Assembly: GCF_030769565.1 (NCBI RefSeq)
Contig: NZ_JAVCAP010000001.1
Location: forward strand, 90,161 to 154,160
Source of the DNA: Methylophilus aquaticus
GTDB lineage: Bacteria; Pseudomonadota; Gammaproteobacteria; Burkholderiales; Methylophilaceae
Direction: 5' to 3'
DNA length: 64,000 bases
The position numbers and the translations under genes were made by a program. This document shows positions 24,822-33,814 of this stretch, one piece after another (the first letter of the stretch is position 1; the number at the start of each line of letters is the position of its first letter). Under the pieces are notes generated by a model. The model saw only the letters and a list, made by a program, of their open reading frames with translations, made no database searches and had not been told where the DNA came from.

Positions 24822-26132
24822 TTATGCGTTCAATGGGTCGTTTTCCTGCAATTCTAAACCTGCCGCTAACAGGGCCAAACGCGCCACTACGCCATAAGCA
24901 TAGAAACGGTTGGGTGGGGCATCAGGTGCGCCCGCGCAGTCGGGCAGGGTGCAAGGCTTTTCAAAAGCCAGTGGTTCAAAGTGCATGCCAGGCGCGTTCA
25001 GATTTTCATCAATGCCCCGGCCCGTGTGCACGCGGTAAAAGCCGCCGATGACAAAGTGATCCATCATGTATACCACTGGCTCAGCCACCGCCTCGTTGAT
25101 GGTTTCAAAGGTATACACGCCTTCCTGGATGATCACTTCGCTGACGGCCATGCCTTCTTTAATCACTGACATTTTGTTGCGGGCCTTGCGGTTTAAATCG
25201 CGCACTTCGTCGGCGGATTTGACACTCATAATGCCCATGCCATAAGTACCGGCATCGGCCTTGACGATGGCGAATGGCTGTTGCGTAATGCCATATTCGT
25301 CATATTTGGCCTGGGTTTTTTTGAGGATGCTTTCCACCTTTTCGGCCAAGAGGTCTTCTCCGACGCGCGCATGAAAGTCAATGCCACTGGCAGTCTCAAA
25401 GTAGGGGTTAAGCAACCATGGGTCTATGTCCAGCAAGGTCGAAAAACGGTCTACCACAGTATTGTAAGCAGAAAAATGCTGAGATTTGCGGCGCGTTGCC
25501 CAGCCAGCGTGTAGCGGAGGAATCAAGTATTGTTCAAGGCCTTGCAGAGTGTCGGGGATGCCGCCGGACAAATCATTATTTAGCAGGATGGCACAGCTAT
25601 CAAAGGCCGCGTAGTCTATGCCTTCAAATGATACCGCGTTGAGTTTAAGGCGATTTTTTTCACGCACCAACGGTTCCAGAATCAAGGGCAGGCCATCATG
25701 GGTTTCCAGTCTGGTGATCTCCGTTACTTCGGGTGACAGGCTACCGACACGGACTTCCATGCCTGCCGCTTTGAGGATATTGCAGAGTTCCAGCACATTG
25801 CGCAGGTAGTAAGTGTTACGGGTATGGTTTTCGGGAATGAGCAACAGGCGGCGTGCCTCAGGACAGATTTTTTCCACGGCCACCTGGGCTGCTTGTACAG
25901 CCAGACTGATAAACTCGGGGTTGAGGTTATTAAAACCACCCGGAAACAGATTGGTATCGACGGGTGCCAGTTTAAAGCCGGCATTACGCAAATCGACACT
26001 GGCATAAAATGGCGCGGAGACTTCTTGCCATTGCGTACGGAACCAGTGCTCGATGTCCGGCATGGCTTGCAATATGCGTTTTTCGAGTAAGACCAGCGGG
26101 CCGCTCAATGCGGTGGTTAAATGGGGAACCAT
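24822..26132 (-). CDS. gshA: Glutamate-cysteine ligase (proteobacterial ATP-grasp-like type)
   Basis: This 436-residue protein belongs to the glutamate-cysteine ligase type found in many beta/gamma-proteobacteria, distinct from E. coli GshA. Signature stretches are SVDLRNAGFKLAPVDTNLFP, LIPENHTRNTYYL, IVKADAGTYGMGIM and YRVHTGRGIDENLNAPG. It makes gamma-glutamylcysteine from Glu and Cys using ATP, the rate-limiting step to glutathione. ATG 26132 is chosen because AGGAG is 6 bases upstream, while a TTG one codon earlier is unnecessary. It is followed by gshB in the same operon. Confidence 0.93.
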   Translation of the reverse strand: MVPHLTTALSGPLVLLEKRILQAMPDIEHWFRTQWQEVSAPFYASVDLRNAGFKLAPVDTNLFPGGFNNLNPEFISLAVQAAQVAVEKICPEARRLLLIPENHTRNTYYLRNVLELCNILKAAGMEVRVGSLSPEVTEITRLETHDGLPLILEPLVREKNRLKLNAVSFEGIDYAAFDSCAILLNNDLSGGIPDTLQGLEQYLIPPLHAGWATRRKSQHFSAYNTVVDRFSTLLDIDPWLLNPYFETASGIDFHARVGEDLLAEKVESILKKTQAKYDEYGITQQPFAIVKADAGTYGMGIMSVKSADEVRDLNRKARNKMSVIKEGMAVSEVIIQEGVYTFETINEAVAEPVVYMMDHFVIGGFYRVHTGRGIDENLNAPGMHFEPLAFEKPCTLPDCAGAPDAPPNRFYAYGVVARLALLAAGLELQENDPLNA

Positions 26133-26185
26133 CAATTGCTCCTGTGTGTGTTTTATCTAGTCCGCGCGGCGCGGCACCAGCGTGA

Positions 26186-27160
26186 TTATGTGTGTTCGAT
26201 GATTGCGTGTGCCTGCTGATCCGCATGATAGCTGCTGCGTACCATGGGGCCGCTGGCGGCATTGTCAAAGCCCATGGCATCTGCCTGCTGTTTGAACCAT
26301 GCAAATGTGTCGGGGGTAACATAGCGCAGCACCGGCAAATGGTGCACACTGGGCTGCAGGTATTGCCCCAGTGTGAGCATGGTGACGCCATGCTCACGCA
26401 AATCCTGCATGACTTGCAGAATTTCATCATCGTTTTCACCCAGGCCCAGCATCAGGCCCGATTTGGTCGGCACGCTCGGGTAAAGCGCATTGAATTGCCT
26501 GAGCAGATTGAGCGAGTTTTGATAGTCTGAGCCGGGTCTGGCCTGTTTGTACAGGCGCGGCACGGTCTCCAGATTGTGATTCATCACGTCGGGCGGCGCT
26601 TCACGCAAAATTTTCAGCGCAATATCCAGACGTCCTCTAAAGTCGGGCACCAGGATCTCAATTTTAATGTGCGGAGATTGCGCACGGATGGCACGGATAC
26701 AGTCGACAAAATGCTGGGCGCCACCATCAGGCAAATCGTCGCGATCTACTGAAGTCACCACCACATAACGCAGTTTCATCTGCGCTATGGTGCGCGCGAG
26801 ATTCTCCGGCTCGTGGGGGTCAGGCGGCAGAGGTTTGCCATGGGCGACGTCACAGAACGGGCAGCGGCGGGTGCAGATGTCCCCCAGAATCATAAAGGTC
26901 GCCGTGCCGCCGCTAAAGCATTCACCGATATTCGGACAGCTGGCTTCTTCACACACGGTGTGCAGATTGTTATCTCGCAACACCTGTTTGATTTCCTGGA
27001 AACGTGCCGAATCCGGCACTTTCATGCGTATCCATTCCGGCTTGCGCAGCATGGGTTGCGGGATGATCTTGATCGGGATGCGCGATGTTTTGGCGGCATC
27101 TATTTCTTTGACACCCGCCACTTTTTTGGCTGGTCGATCAGTGGGGTTCAGGTCTGACAT
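26186..27160 (-). CDS. lipA: Lipoyl synthase
   Basis: This 324-residue radical SAM enzyme inserts two sulfurs into octanoyl groups on E2 and H proteins. The auxiliary cluster motif [12 protein letters not shown] and the radical SAM motif CTRRCPFC are intact. [25 protein letters not shown] and [11 protein letters not shown] are typical. Its first codons overlap the end of lipB by 23 bases, so translation is probably coupled. It is the last gene of the long minus-strand mre-mrd-rlpA-dac-ybeD-lip series. Confidence 0.97.
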   Translation of the reverse strand: MSDLNPTDRPAKKVAGVKEIDAAKTSRIPIKIIPQPMLRKPEWIRMKVPDSARFQEIKQVLRDNNLHTVCEEASCPNIGECFSGGTATFMILGDICTRRCPFCDVAHGKPLPPDPHEPENLARTIAQMKLRYVVVTSVDRDDLPDGGAQHFVDCIRAIRAQSPHIKIEILVPDFRGRLDIALKILREAPPDVMNHNLETVPRLYKQARPGSDYQNSLNLLRQFNALYPSVPTKSGLMLGLGENDDEILQVMQDLREHGVTMLTLGQYLQPSVHHLPVLRYVTPDTFAWFKQQADAMGFDNAASGPMVRSSYHADQQAHAIIEHT

Positions 27161-27785
27161 GCGTCAGTTTCTCTTTCAATCGTTGGGTAATATCCACGGC
27201 GATGTCTGCCATGCCAAGTGCAATATGCAGATCGCTGGTTTGTGTCATCTGCATGCCTGCATATCCACACGGATCAATGTCTGCAAACGGCTGCAAATCC
27301 ATGGCGACATTTAAGCTCAAACCATGATAACAGCATTGATTTTTCAGGCGTAGCCCCAGTGAGGCTATTTTTTTACCCTCTATATAGACACCGGGTGCAT
27401 CGGCCCGGGCAACTGCACGGATACCGTGATCATGCAAAAAATCAATCAGGCTGTTTTCCAAGATGGTGACGAGTTGCCGCACATTCAAGTGGTTGCGTGC
27501 CAAATCAATCAGGCAGTAAATAATGAGTTGGCCGGGTCCGTGGTAGGTGATTTTGCCGCCGCGGTCTACCGGTACGACCGGAATTGCATTTTGTGGCAAA
27601 CGCACGCCGCGGCGATTGAGGCCGAGTGTATAGACGGGCGGGTGTTCTGTGATCCAGAGCTGATCAGGGGAATCAACAGTTCGGCTGGCAGTGTAGGCCT
27701 GCATCTCTGCCAGTGTGCTGGCATAGTCACGCAACCCCAGTGGGTGAATTTCAAGCACAGGCTGACAGGTTTCCAGTGCAGGCAT
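27138..27785 (-). CDS. lipB: Octanoyl-[acyl carrier protein]:protein N-octanoyltransferase
   Basis: This 215-residue protein transfers octanoate from ACP to lipoyl domains, the first step of lipoate synthesis. [32 protein letters not shown] with the catalytic Lys, and [13 protein letters not shown] with the catalytic Cys are all present. It sits 6 bases downstream of the DUF493 gene and overlaps lipA, preserving the ybeD-lipB-lipA order seen across proteobacteria. Confidence 0.96.
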   Translation of the reverse strand: MPALETCQPVLEIHPLGLRDYASTLAEMQAYTASRTVDSPDQLWITEHPPVYTLGLNRRGVRLPQNAIPVVPVDRGGKITYHGPGQLIIYCLIDLARNHLNVRQLVTILENSLIDFLHDHGIRAVARADAPGVYIEGKKIASLGLRLKNQCCYHGLSLNVAMDLQPFADIDPCGYAGMQMTQTSDLHIALGMADIAVDITQRLKEKLTHVRPEPH

Positions 27786-27791
27786 GCAGTG

Positions 27792-28076
27792 TTAAAGCAC
27801 CACCTTGACCAACGGGTGTGCGGTCAGGCTGCGGTAAATCTCGTCCAGTTGTGGTTTCGACGTCACATAGACCAGACAAGTCAGGCTCAGGTATTTGCCA
27901 TTGCTGCTGCCACGCATTTCGATCAGGTGCGTATCAAACGCAGGCCAGTGCCCCTGTATGGTACGGGTAATTTCCATCGTAAAATCCGCGTGGGTTTCGC
28001 CCATGACCTTGATCGGAAAGTTGCACGGAAACTCGATCAGGGTTTCTTCAGCAGTGGGTAAATCTGGTTCGCTCAT
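27792..28076 (-). CDS. ybeD: DUF493 family protein, YbeD-like
   Basis: This 94-residue small cytoplasmic protein with an ACT-like alpha/beta fold has LIEFPCNFPIKVMG at the N-terminus and LSLTCLVYVTSKPQLDEIYRSL towards the end, typical of YbeD/DUF493. It lies between dacA and lipB as in E. coli and other proteobacteria. Its function is not established, and the position suggests a role linked to lipoate metabolism or its control. Confidence 0.9.
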   Translation of the reverse strand: MSEPDLPTAEETLIEFPCNFPIKVMGETHADFTMEITRTIQGHWPAFDTHLIEMRGSSNGKYLSLTCLVYVTSKPQLDEIYRSLTAHPLVKVVL

Positions 28077-28097
28077 GGCAGTTGCCTCCAGCTAGGG

Positions 28098-29237
28098 TTA
28101 TTGCAGATACAAACGGACTTGATCAATCATGCGCGCAAAAATATTGCTGGCTTCCACTGCATGTGCGGTCACCAGCGGTACACTGCGTACGACTTTTCCA
28201 TTCAGGCTGAATTCAATCTGGCCAACAACCTGCCTGGCCTTCAGCGGTGCTTCCAGCGGCTTGTTAATGCGCAGGCTGGCCTTCATGTTTGGATATTCAC
28301 CACGCGGCATGGTGAAATACACCGGTTTGCTCACGGTTAAATCAATGCTGTTCTCAGTGCCTTTCCATACCTTTTGTGTACTGACTTTGGCGCCTGCTTG
28401 ATACACTGTTTTAGACTCATAAAACTGAAAGCCAAAATTAAGCAGTTTTTGACTTTCTGCGGCCCTGACGTTATCTGAAGCCGTACCCAGCACCACTGAA
28501 ATCAAACGGAAATCATCGCGCTTGGCTGATGAGATCAGGCAGTAACCAGCGGATTCTGTATGACCTGTTTTCATCCCATCTACGGTGGGATCTAAAAATA
28601 ACAGGCGGTTGCGGTTTGGCTGGGTGATTTTGTTGTAGGTATATTCTTTTTGCGAGTAGAGGCGCTTGTAGTCCTGTGGAAAGTCACGAATCAACGCATT
28701 GGCCAATATGGACAAATCTCTCGCTGTTGTCATATGTGCCGGGTCTGGTAAGCCAGTGGCATTCATAAAATGACTGTTATTCATGCCCAGCAAGGCGGCT
28801 TTCTTGTTCATCAGTGCGGCGAATAGCTCTTCACTGCCGGCAATGCCTTCGGCCAGTGTAATGGCAGCATCATTGCCAGATTGAATAATCAGGCCATGCA
28901 GCAGTTCATCCACCGTGACCGTCATGGTGGTGTCGATAAACATTTTTGAGCCTTCCACTTTCCAGGCTTTATGGCTGACTGGCAGTGCTTGCGTCAGGGA
29001 CAGGCGTTTTTGTTTGACTGCTTCAAAGGTGAGGTAAGCCGTCATGACTTTGGTCAGTGAGGCTGGCTCTACCGGCATATCTGGCTGATTGGCAGCTAAC
29101 AGGTTGCCGGTGTTAGCGTCACGTAAAACAAAGGCTTTCGCAGCCAGCGTCGGTGCTGGTACATCGACAGAAATTGCCTCAGCCGCCAGTACACTGAAAG
29201 GAAAAACGAATAGAACAGCAAAATAAAAGCGCCACAT
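28098..29237 (-). CDS. dacA: D-alanyl-D-alanine carboxypeptidase (PBP5/6 type)
   Basis: This 379-residue penicillin-binding protein has a signal peptide (SVLAAEA). The active site triad is complete: SLTK (Ser-x-x-Lys), SGND and KTG in DGMKTGHTESAGYCL. It trims the terminal D-Ala from peptidoglycan pentapeptides in the periplasm. A C-terminal domain of about 95 residues ends in an amphipathic helix (ARMIDQVRLYLQ) that would hold the enzyme to the inner membrane. It could be dacA or dacC, since the paralogue cannot be told from sequence alone. It follows rlpA by 23 bases. Confidence 0.93.
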   Translation of the reverse strand: MWRFYFAVLFVFPFSVLAAEAISVDVPAPTLAAKAFVLRDANTGNLLAANQPDMPVEPASLTKVMTAYLTFEAVKQKRLSLTQALPVSHKAWKVEGSKMFIDTTMTVTVDELLHGLIIQSGNDAAITLAEGIAGSEELFAALMNKKAALLGMNNSHFMNATGLPDPAHMTTARDLSILANALIRDFPQDYKRLYSQKEYTYNKITQPNRNRLLFLDPTVDGMKTGHTESAGYCLISSAKRDDFRLISVVLGTASDNVRAAESQKLLNFGFQFYESKTVYQAGAKVSTQKVWKGTENSIDLTVSKPVYFTMPRGEYPNMKASLRINKPLEAPLKARQVVGQIEFSLNGKVVRSVPLVTAHAVEASNIFARMIDQVRLYLQ

Positions 29238-29260
29238 GCTAAATCACTTAAAGAAAAAAC

Positions 29261-30268
29261 CTAACGAGAAAAAATAAGTGCAGGTAACTGCAATTGGTCG
29301 CGCATTTGACTGGCTGCCTGCACCGCCAATGCGTGATCTTGAAACGGCCCCAGCACAATCTGGAACACCTTTCCATTATACACTTTGTTCACTAAGGATT
29401 GTGTCTCCGGCATGATGCTGAAAATGCGCTGTTGCAAACGGTCTGCATTTTCTTCCTGACCAAAAGCGCCTACTTGCACATAGATGCCATTAACAGCCAG
29501 CGTGTTCAGTTGGCGAGTTACAGTCAATGTACCCATGGCGGGTGTGGCGGTTTCTTTAGTGTTGGTCTGGCTGGAAGGTAGCGGTGCTGCCGCATTCACT
29601 TGTGAGGGGTCAATCAGCGCAATTTCAACTTTTGCCAAGCCTTGGCGAATGATATCCAGTTGTTTTGCCGCTGCGTAGGATAAGTCCATAACGCGATCAC
29701 GGCCAAAGGGGCCACGGTCATTGACGCGTACCAAAAGGGTTTTGCCGTTGCTTAGGTTGGTTACGCGTGCATAGCTTGGAATCGGTAATGTCCTGTGGGC
29801 CGCGGTCAACTTGTACATATCATAGATCTCGCCACTGGCCGTTTTGCGGCCATGAAATTTTTTACCATACCAAGAGGCATGGCCAGTCTGAATAAAGGGC
29901 GTGGTAATTGCAGACATTGGTAAAATCGTTTCCCCATTCACAATATATGGTCTGGTTGTGCCTTGTACAATAGGCTCCAGTCGCGGGGTGATGCTGGTTT
30001 CCAGCGGAATATTGAGGTCTATGCCATCGGTCGGGTTGCCAGTAGTTTCAGGCTTTGGGTCAATGTTGATCAACTTGGCGCCGTTGAGCGGAGGTGCACT
30101 CATGGACGGGGCAGGCGATGTTGCAGAAGCTGCCGGACGTTCGGCGGGGATTTGTCGGGCAGAAGAGGGCGTGGAAGGCGCTGTTTGTCTTGGCGGCATG
30201 CTGCTTTGACAGGCCACTAGTGCGGCTGTCAGGATCCCAATACTCAGCTGTCGCAAATAACAATGCAT
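29261..30268 (-). CDS. rlpA: Septal ring lytic transglycosylase RlpA family lipoprotein
   Basis: This 335-residue lipoprotein has the lipobox LVAC near residue 20. A Pro/Ser/Ala-rich linker (about 22-110) is followed by the double-psi beta-barrel domain (QTGHASWYGKKFHGRKTASGE, LTAAHRTLP, VRVNDRGPF) and a C-terminal SPOR domain (YVQVGAFGQEENADRLQ) that binds denuded glycan strands. The DPBB catalytic Asp is kept in NDRGPF. It acts in the outer membrane/periplasm on peptidoglycan and sits between rodA and dacA in the elongation operon. Confidence 0.94.
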   Translation of the reverse strand: MHCYLRQLSIGILTAALVACQSSMPPRQTAPSTPSSARQIPAERPAASATSPAPSMSAPPLNGAKLINIDPKPETTGNPTDGIDLNIPLETSITPRLEPIVQGTTRPYIVNGETILPMSAITTPFIQTGHASWYGKKFHGRKTASGEIYDMYKLTAAHRTLPIPSYARVTNLSNGKTLLVRVNDRGPFGRDRVMDLSYAAAKQLDIIRQGLAKVEIALIDPSQVNAAAPLPSSQTNTKETATPAMGTLTVTRQLNTLAVNGIYVQVGAFGQEENADRLQQRIFSIMPETQSLVNKVYNGKVFQIVLGPFQDHALAVQAASQMRDQLQLPALIFSR

Positions 30269-30293
30269 TTTTATCCTTGTCGAGAGTAATCAA

Positions 30294-31391
30294 CTAGTCA
30301 GTGGCGACAAGCCGTTTATGTGATTGCACACTCATCAGTAGGCCAAGACTCAGTCCCAGTGTTAGTAATGAGGTACCACCATAGCTGACCAGTGGAAGCG
30401 GAATGCCGACAACGGGTAAAATCCCGCTTACCATCCCCATGTTTACAAAACAATAGGTAAAAAAGGTCGCAGCAATGCTGCCTGCCAGCAACCTTGAAAA
30501 TACGCTTTTAGCTTGCGATGCAATGACAAATGCGCGGCCGATAATGATCGTAAATAACAACAACAATAAGCAGCAACCAGCTAGCCCAAACTCTTCGGCA
30601 AACACTGCAAAAATAAAGTCGGTTGTGCGTTCTGGTACAAAGTCCAGTTGAGATTGTGTACCATTCAGCCAGCCTTTGCCGGTGGTGCCGCCGGAACCAA
30701 TGGCAATCGTTGCCTGAATAATATGGTAGCCTGCGCCCAAAGGGTCTTGGCTGGGATCAATCAAAATTTCAACCCGCCGACGTTGGTAATCATGCAGCAT
30801 TGACCATAAAACAGGTAAGGCTGCGCCAAAGGCCACGCCACTGCCAATAATAAATTTCCAGCTAAGGCCTGCCAGAAAAATGACGTAAAACCCTGCAGCG
30901 AACACCAGTGTCGCTGTTCCCAGATCTGGTTGTTTTGCAATCAGCAGCACCGGAATCAGCAAGATGACACCAGCAACCAGATAATCGCTGCTACGCAGCA
31001 TGGATTCACGCTTGGAAAAATACCAGGCAAGCATAATGGGTACTGCCAGCTTCATCAACTCGGAGGGTTGGATTTTGGTGATGCCCAGATTAAGCCAGCG
31101 GCGCGCACCATGGCTGATATCCCCCACCAGCGCGACCGCAATTAATAGCGCCATTCCCAGCAGGTAGGCAGGTAAGGCGATGCGTTCAATATGCTGCGGC
31201 TGGGTGTTAGCCACCAAAAACATTACTCCCAGCATGACCAGGATGTTGACGATTTGTGCATTGACCTTGGCAAAGGTTTGGCCGGAGGCACTGTAAAGCA
31301 CCATTAAAGCAACCACCAGCACCATTAATACTGTGGCCAGCAGAATGGAGTCGATGTGACGGATAAACTGTACAATCAGCTTTCTAATCAT
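30294..31391 (-). CDS. mrdB: RodA, SEDS peptidoglycan glycosyltransferase
   Basis: This 365-residue protein has about ten membrane helices and polymerises lipid II for side-wall growth together with PBP2. SEDS hallmarks are visible: LNLGITKIQPSELMKLA, KQPDLGTA, LGAGYHIIQATIAIGSGGTTGKGWLNGTQ and PLVSYGGTS. ATG 31391 is chosen because it overlaps the mrdA stop by 8 bases (coupled translation) and gives the normal RodA N-terminus. The longer frame to 31442 adds residues not usual in RodA. Confidence 0.96.
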   Translation of the reverse strand: MIRKLIVQFIRHIDSILLATVLMVLVVALMVLYSASGQTFAKVNAQIVNILVMLGVMFLVANTQPQHIERIALPAYLLGMALLIAVALVGDISHGARRWLNLGITKIQPSELMKLAVPIMLAWYFSKRESMLRSSDYLVAGVILLIPVLLIAKQPDLGTATLVFAAGFYVIFLAGLSWKFIIGSGVAFGAALPVLWSMLHDYQRRRVEILIDPSQDPLGAGYHIIQATIAIGSGGTTGKGWLNGTQSQLDFVPERTTDFIFAVFAEEFGLAGCCLLLLLFTIIIGRAFVIASQAKSVFSRLLAGSIAATFFTYCFVNMGMVSGILPVVGIPLPLVSYGGTSLLTLGLSLGLLMSVQSHKRLVATD

Positions 31392-33333
31392 GTTCTTCCT
31401 CTTCTGTGCCAAGCGCATGCTGGTGGGCATCTTCTGTCGCATTGACCACCAAGCTTTCGGCGGCTACTACTGGATCCGCCGGTACTTTGCCCAGTAAATA
31501 GTAATCCATCACTCGCCGCGCAATCGGGCCCGCCGCCGAACCACCGTGACCGCCGTTCTCAACAATCACCGCCACGGCAATTTTAGGATCATCGGCCGGT
31601 GCATAAGCGATAAACCAGGCATGGTCGCGATGACGCTCGTTAATGGATTTTTCGTTATATTTTTCGTTTTGTTTGATGCCCACTACCTGTGCTGTACCGG
31701 TTTTTGCGGCAATCAGGTAACCCGCATTGGTGCCTATGGCCGCGGCCGTGCCACCGGGTTGAGTCACGTCCATCATGCCTTGTTTCACAATTTCAAGGTT
31801 GCTCGGGTTGAGCGGTAGTTGGTCTGCAATCACATGCGGCAGCAGTTTGACCTGGTTGGATTTTGAATTAACGATGGCATTGACCAGATGTGGGCGGATC
31901 GCCTTGCCATGGTTGGCCAGCATGGCTGTTGCGTGCGCCAATTGCATGGGCGTGACCAGGGTATAGCCTTGACCAATCCCGACGATCACGGTTTCTCCCA
32001 TGTACCAGGGAAGTTTAAAACGTCTTTGCTTCCAGCCAGGTGTGGGTAGCAGGCCGGACAGTTCACCCTGGATATCGATATTGGTTTTTTCACCAAAGCC
32101 AAAATGGCGGACAAAATCCGTGAGCCTGTCGATGCCCAGTTCCATGGCGAGGCCATAAAAGAAAGTATCGCAAGACACCGTAATGGCTTTGCGCATGTCT
32201 ACTGAGCCGTGTCCGGAAGGCTTCCAGTCACGGTAGCGATGGCGGCTGTTGGGCAAGGTAAAGTAGCCCGGATCACTGATGGTATACGGGGGTTGGCGTT
32301 TGCCAGATTCCAGCCCGGCCAAGGCCACAAAAGGTTTAAACGTCGAGCCCGGTGGGTAAATACCTTTCAATGAACGGTTAATCAGTGGTTTGTCGAGCGA
32401 GTTGTTGAGCAGGTTCCAGTTGTCGTAGTCAATGCCATCCACAAACAGGTTGGCATCAAACGAAGGCATGCTGGCCATCGCCAGTACTTCTCCAGTGGCA
32501 GGGTGGATGGCGACCAGCGCGCCACGACGACCAGCGAATTCCTGCTCGGCAATTTCCTGCATTTTGGCATCGATTGACAGCACGACATTGTTGCCAGAAG
32601 TCGGCGACGCACTCGACAGCACCCGCACGGCGCGGCCATCAGCATCAATCTCCACCTGCTGAAAACCGGTAATGCCATGCAGTTCTTGCTCATAGGCCTG
32701 CTCTACCCCGGCTTTGCCAATATGTTCAGTACCTTTGTAGTTGGAGAGCTGACTGTTCTCCTTGAGCTGTTTCAGGTCATTTTCGTTGATGCGGCTGATG
32801 TAGCCAATGGCATGGGTACCCAACGTGCCGTAGGGGTAGTGTCGAAACAAGCGTGACTTCAGCTCCACTCCCGGAAAGCGAAAACGGTTAACTGCAAACT
32901 TGGCGGCTTCAAATTCGTTTAAATGGGTTCGGATTGGCACACTTTCAAAGGTGTGGCTTTGTGCCCGCAGTTTTCTAAAGCGCTTGAGATCACTCGCCGA
33001 GACTTCAACCAGCTTGCTTAACCCATTAATGGTATCTTGCAGGTCATCGGTTTTTGAAGGGGTGATTTCCAGCGTATATACAAAAAAATTATGCGCCAGA
33101 ATAATGCCATTACGGTCTGAAATCAGGCCCCGATTCGGGGTGATCGGTACAATCGAAATGCGATTGTTTTCGGCCAGTGTTTGATAATAGTCATAGCGAT
33201 ACACCTGCAGAAAGTAAAAGCGACCAGCCAGCGCTGCAAATGCAGAAAGTACTAGCAACACCAGTATCAGCAAGCGCAGTCTGAACTTGTGTTGTTCGTT
33301 TTGATGATTTTTGAGTTCGGTGCTGTAACCCAT
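31384..33333 (-). CDS. mrdA: Penicillin-binding protein 2 (elongation transpeptidase)
   Basis: This 649-residue protein has one N-terminal TM (about 20-42), a dimerisation domain, and a transpeptidase domain with PPGSTFKPF (catalytic Ser-x-x-Lys), VSCDTF and KTGTAQ. It crosslinks peptidoglycan during rod elongation in complex with RodA, MreC and MreD. It begins 4 bases after mreD and ends overlapping mrdB. The C-terminus ends in an acidic/His run (EDAHQHALGTEEEEHD) that is not part of the fold. Confidence 0.96.
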   Translation of the reverse strand: MGYSTELKNHQNEQHKFRLRLLILVLLVLSAFAALAGRFYFLQVYRYDYYQTLAENNRISIVPITPNRGLISDRNGIILAHNFFVYTLEITPSKTDDLQDTINGLSKLVEVSASDLKRFRKLRAQSHTFESVPIRTHLNEFEAAKFAVNRFRFPGVELKSRLFRHYPYGTLGTHAIGYISRINENDLKQLKENSQLSNYKGTEHIGKAGVEQAYEQELHGITGFQQVEIDADGRAVRVLSSASPTSGNNVVLSIDAKMQEIAEQEFAGRRGALVAIHPATGEVLAMASMPSFDANLFVDGIDYDNWNLLNNSLDKPLINRSLKGIYPPGSTFKPFVALAGLESGKRQPPYTISDPGYFTLPNSRHRYRDWKPSGHGSVDMRKAITVSCDTFFYGLAMELGIDRLTDFVRHFGFGEKTNIDIQGELSGLLPTPGWKQRRFKLPWYMGETVIVGIGQGYTLVTPMQLAHATAMLANHGKAIRPHLVNAIVNSKSNQVKLLPHVIADQLPLNPSNLEIVKQGMMDVTQPGGTAAAIGTNAGYLIAAKTGTAQVVGIKQNEKYNEKSINERHRDHAWFIAYAPADDPKIAVAVIVENGGHGGSAAGPIARRVMDYYLLGKVPADPVVAAESLVVNATEDAHQHALGTEEEEHD

Positions 33334-33337
33334 GGCC

Positions 33338-33814
33338 TTACAGTTTTTTCGGGCGGGTCAGCTCGCCAAACGCCATAATCATGATTTGCCAGAGTAGTAA
33401 ATCGCTGATCACAGGCAGGCTGTAGGTCCAGTCAGGCATTTCGCTGCCTGCAAACAGCTTCAGCAGTAAAATCAGCAGGCGCTGTACCCCAAATAATGTC
33501 ACCACGTATAAATACAGTTGCCAGCGATTGAATAGCACCAGTCGGCGCTGGTAGACCAGCCCCAAAAACGCCGTTACCGCGAAAGTAAACGCATGCTGTC
33601 CCAACAGGCTGCCTGTGGAAAGGTCAACCAGCAAACCCGCAAACCAGACCCAGCCCACATTGCAGTGGTAAGGGGATTGCAGAAGCCAGTAAAGGGCAAT
33701 CACCAGTAAAAAGTCAGGGCGAATGATGACGCCTGAGCTTGACCATGGATAAAGTTGAAACACCAGACCGACCAGCATAGTAAAAAAGAACGTACTAAAT
33801 TTGACCGGTTTCAT
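33338..33814 (-). CDS. mreD: Rod shape-determining protein MreD
   Basis: This 158-residue integral membrane protein has about five helices. RPDFLLVIALYWLL near residue 32, VGWVWFAGLLVDLSTGSLLGQHAF, and a Lys-Lys-Leu C-terminus are typical of MreD. It bridges MreC to the RodA-PBP2 complex. Its ATG overlaps the mreC stop by four bases, and its N-terminal FSTFFFTMLVGLVFQLYPW forms the first membrane segment. Confidence 0.93.
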   Translation of the reverse strand: MKPVKFSTFFFTMLVGLVFQLYPWSSSGVIIRPDFLLVIALYWLLQSPYHCNVGWVWFAGLLVDLSTGSLLGQHAFTFAVTAFLGLVYQRRLVLFNRWQLYLYVVTLFGVQRLLILLLKLFAGSEMPDWTYSLPVISDLLLWQIMIMAFGELTRPKKL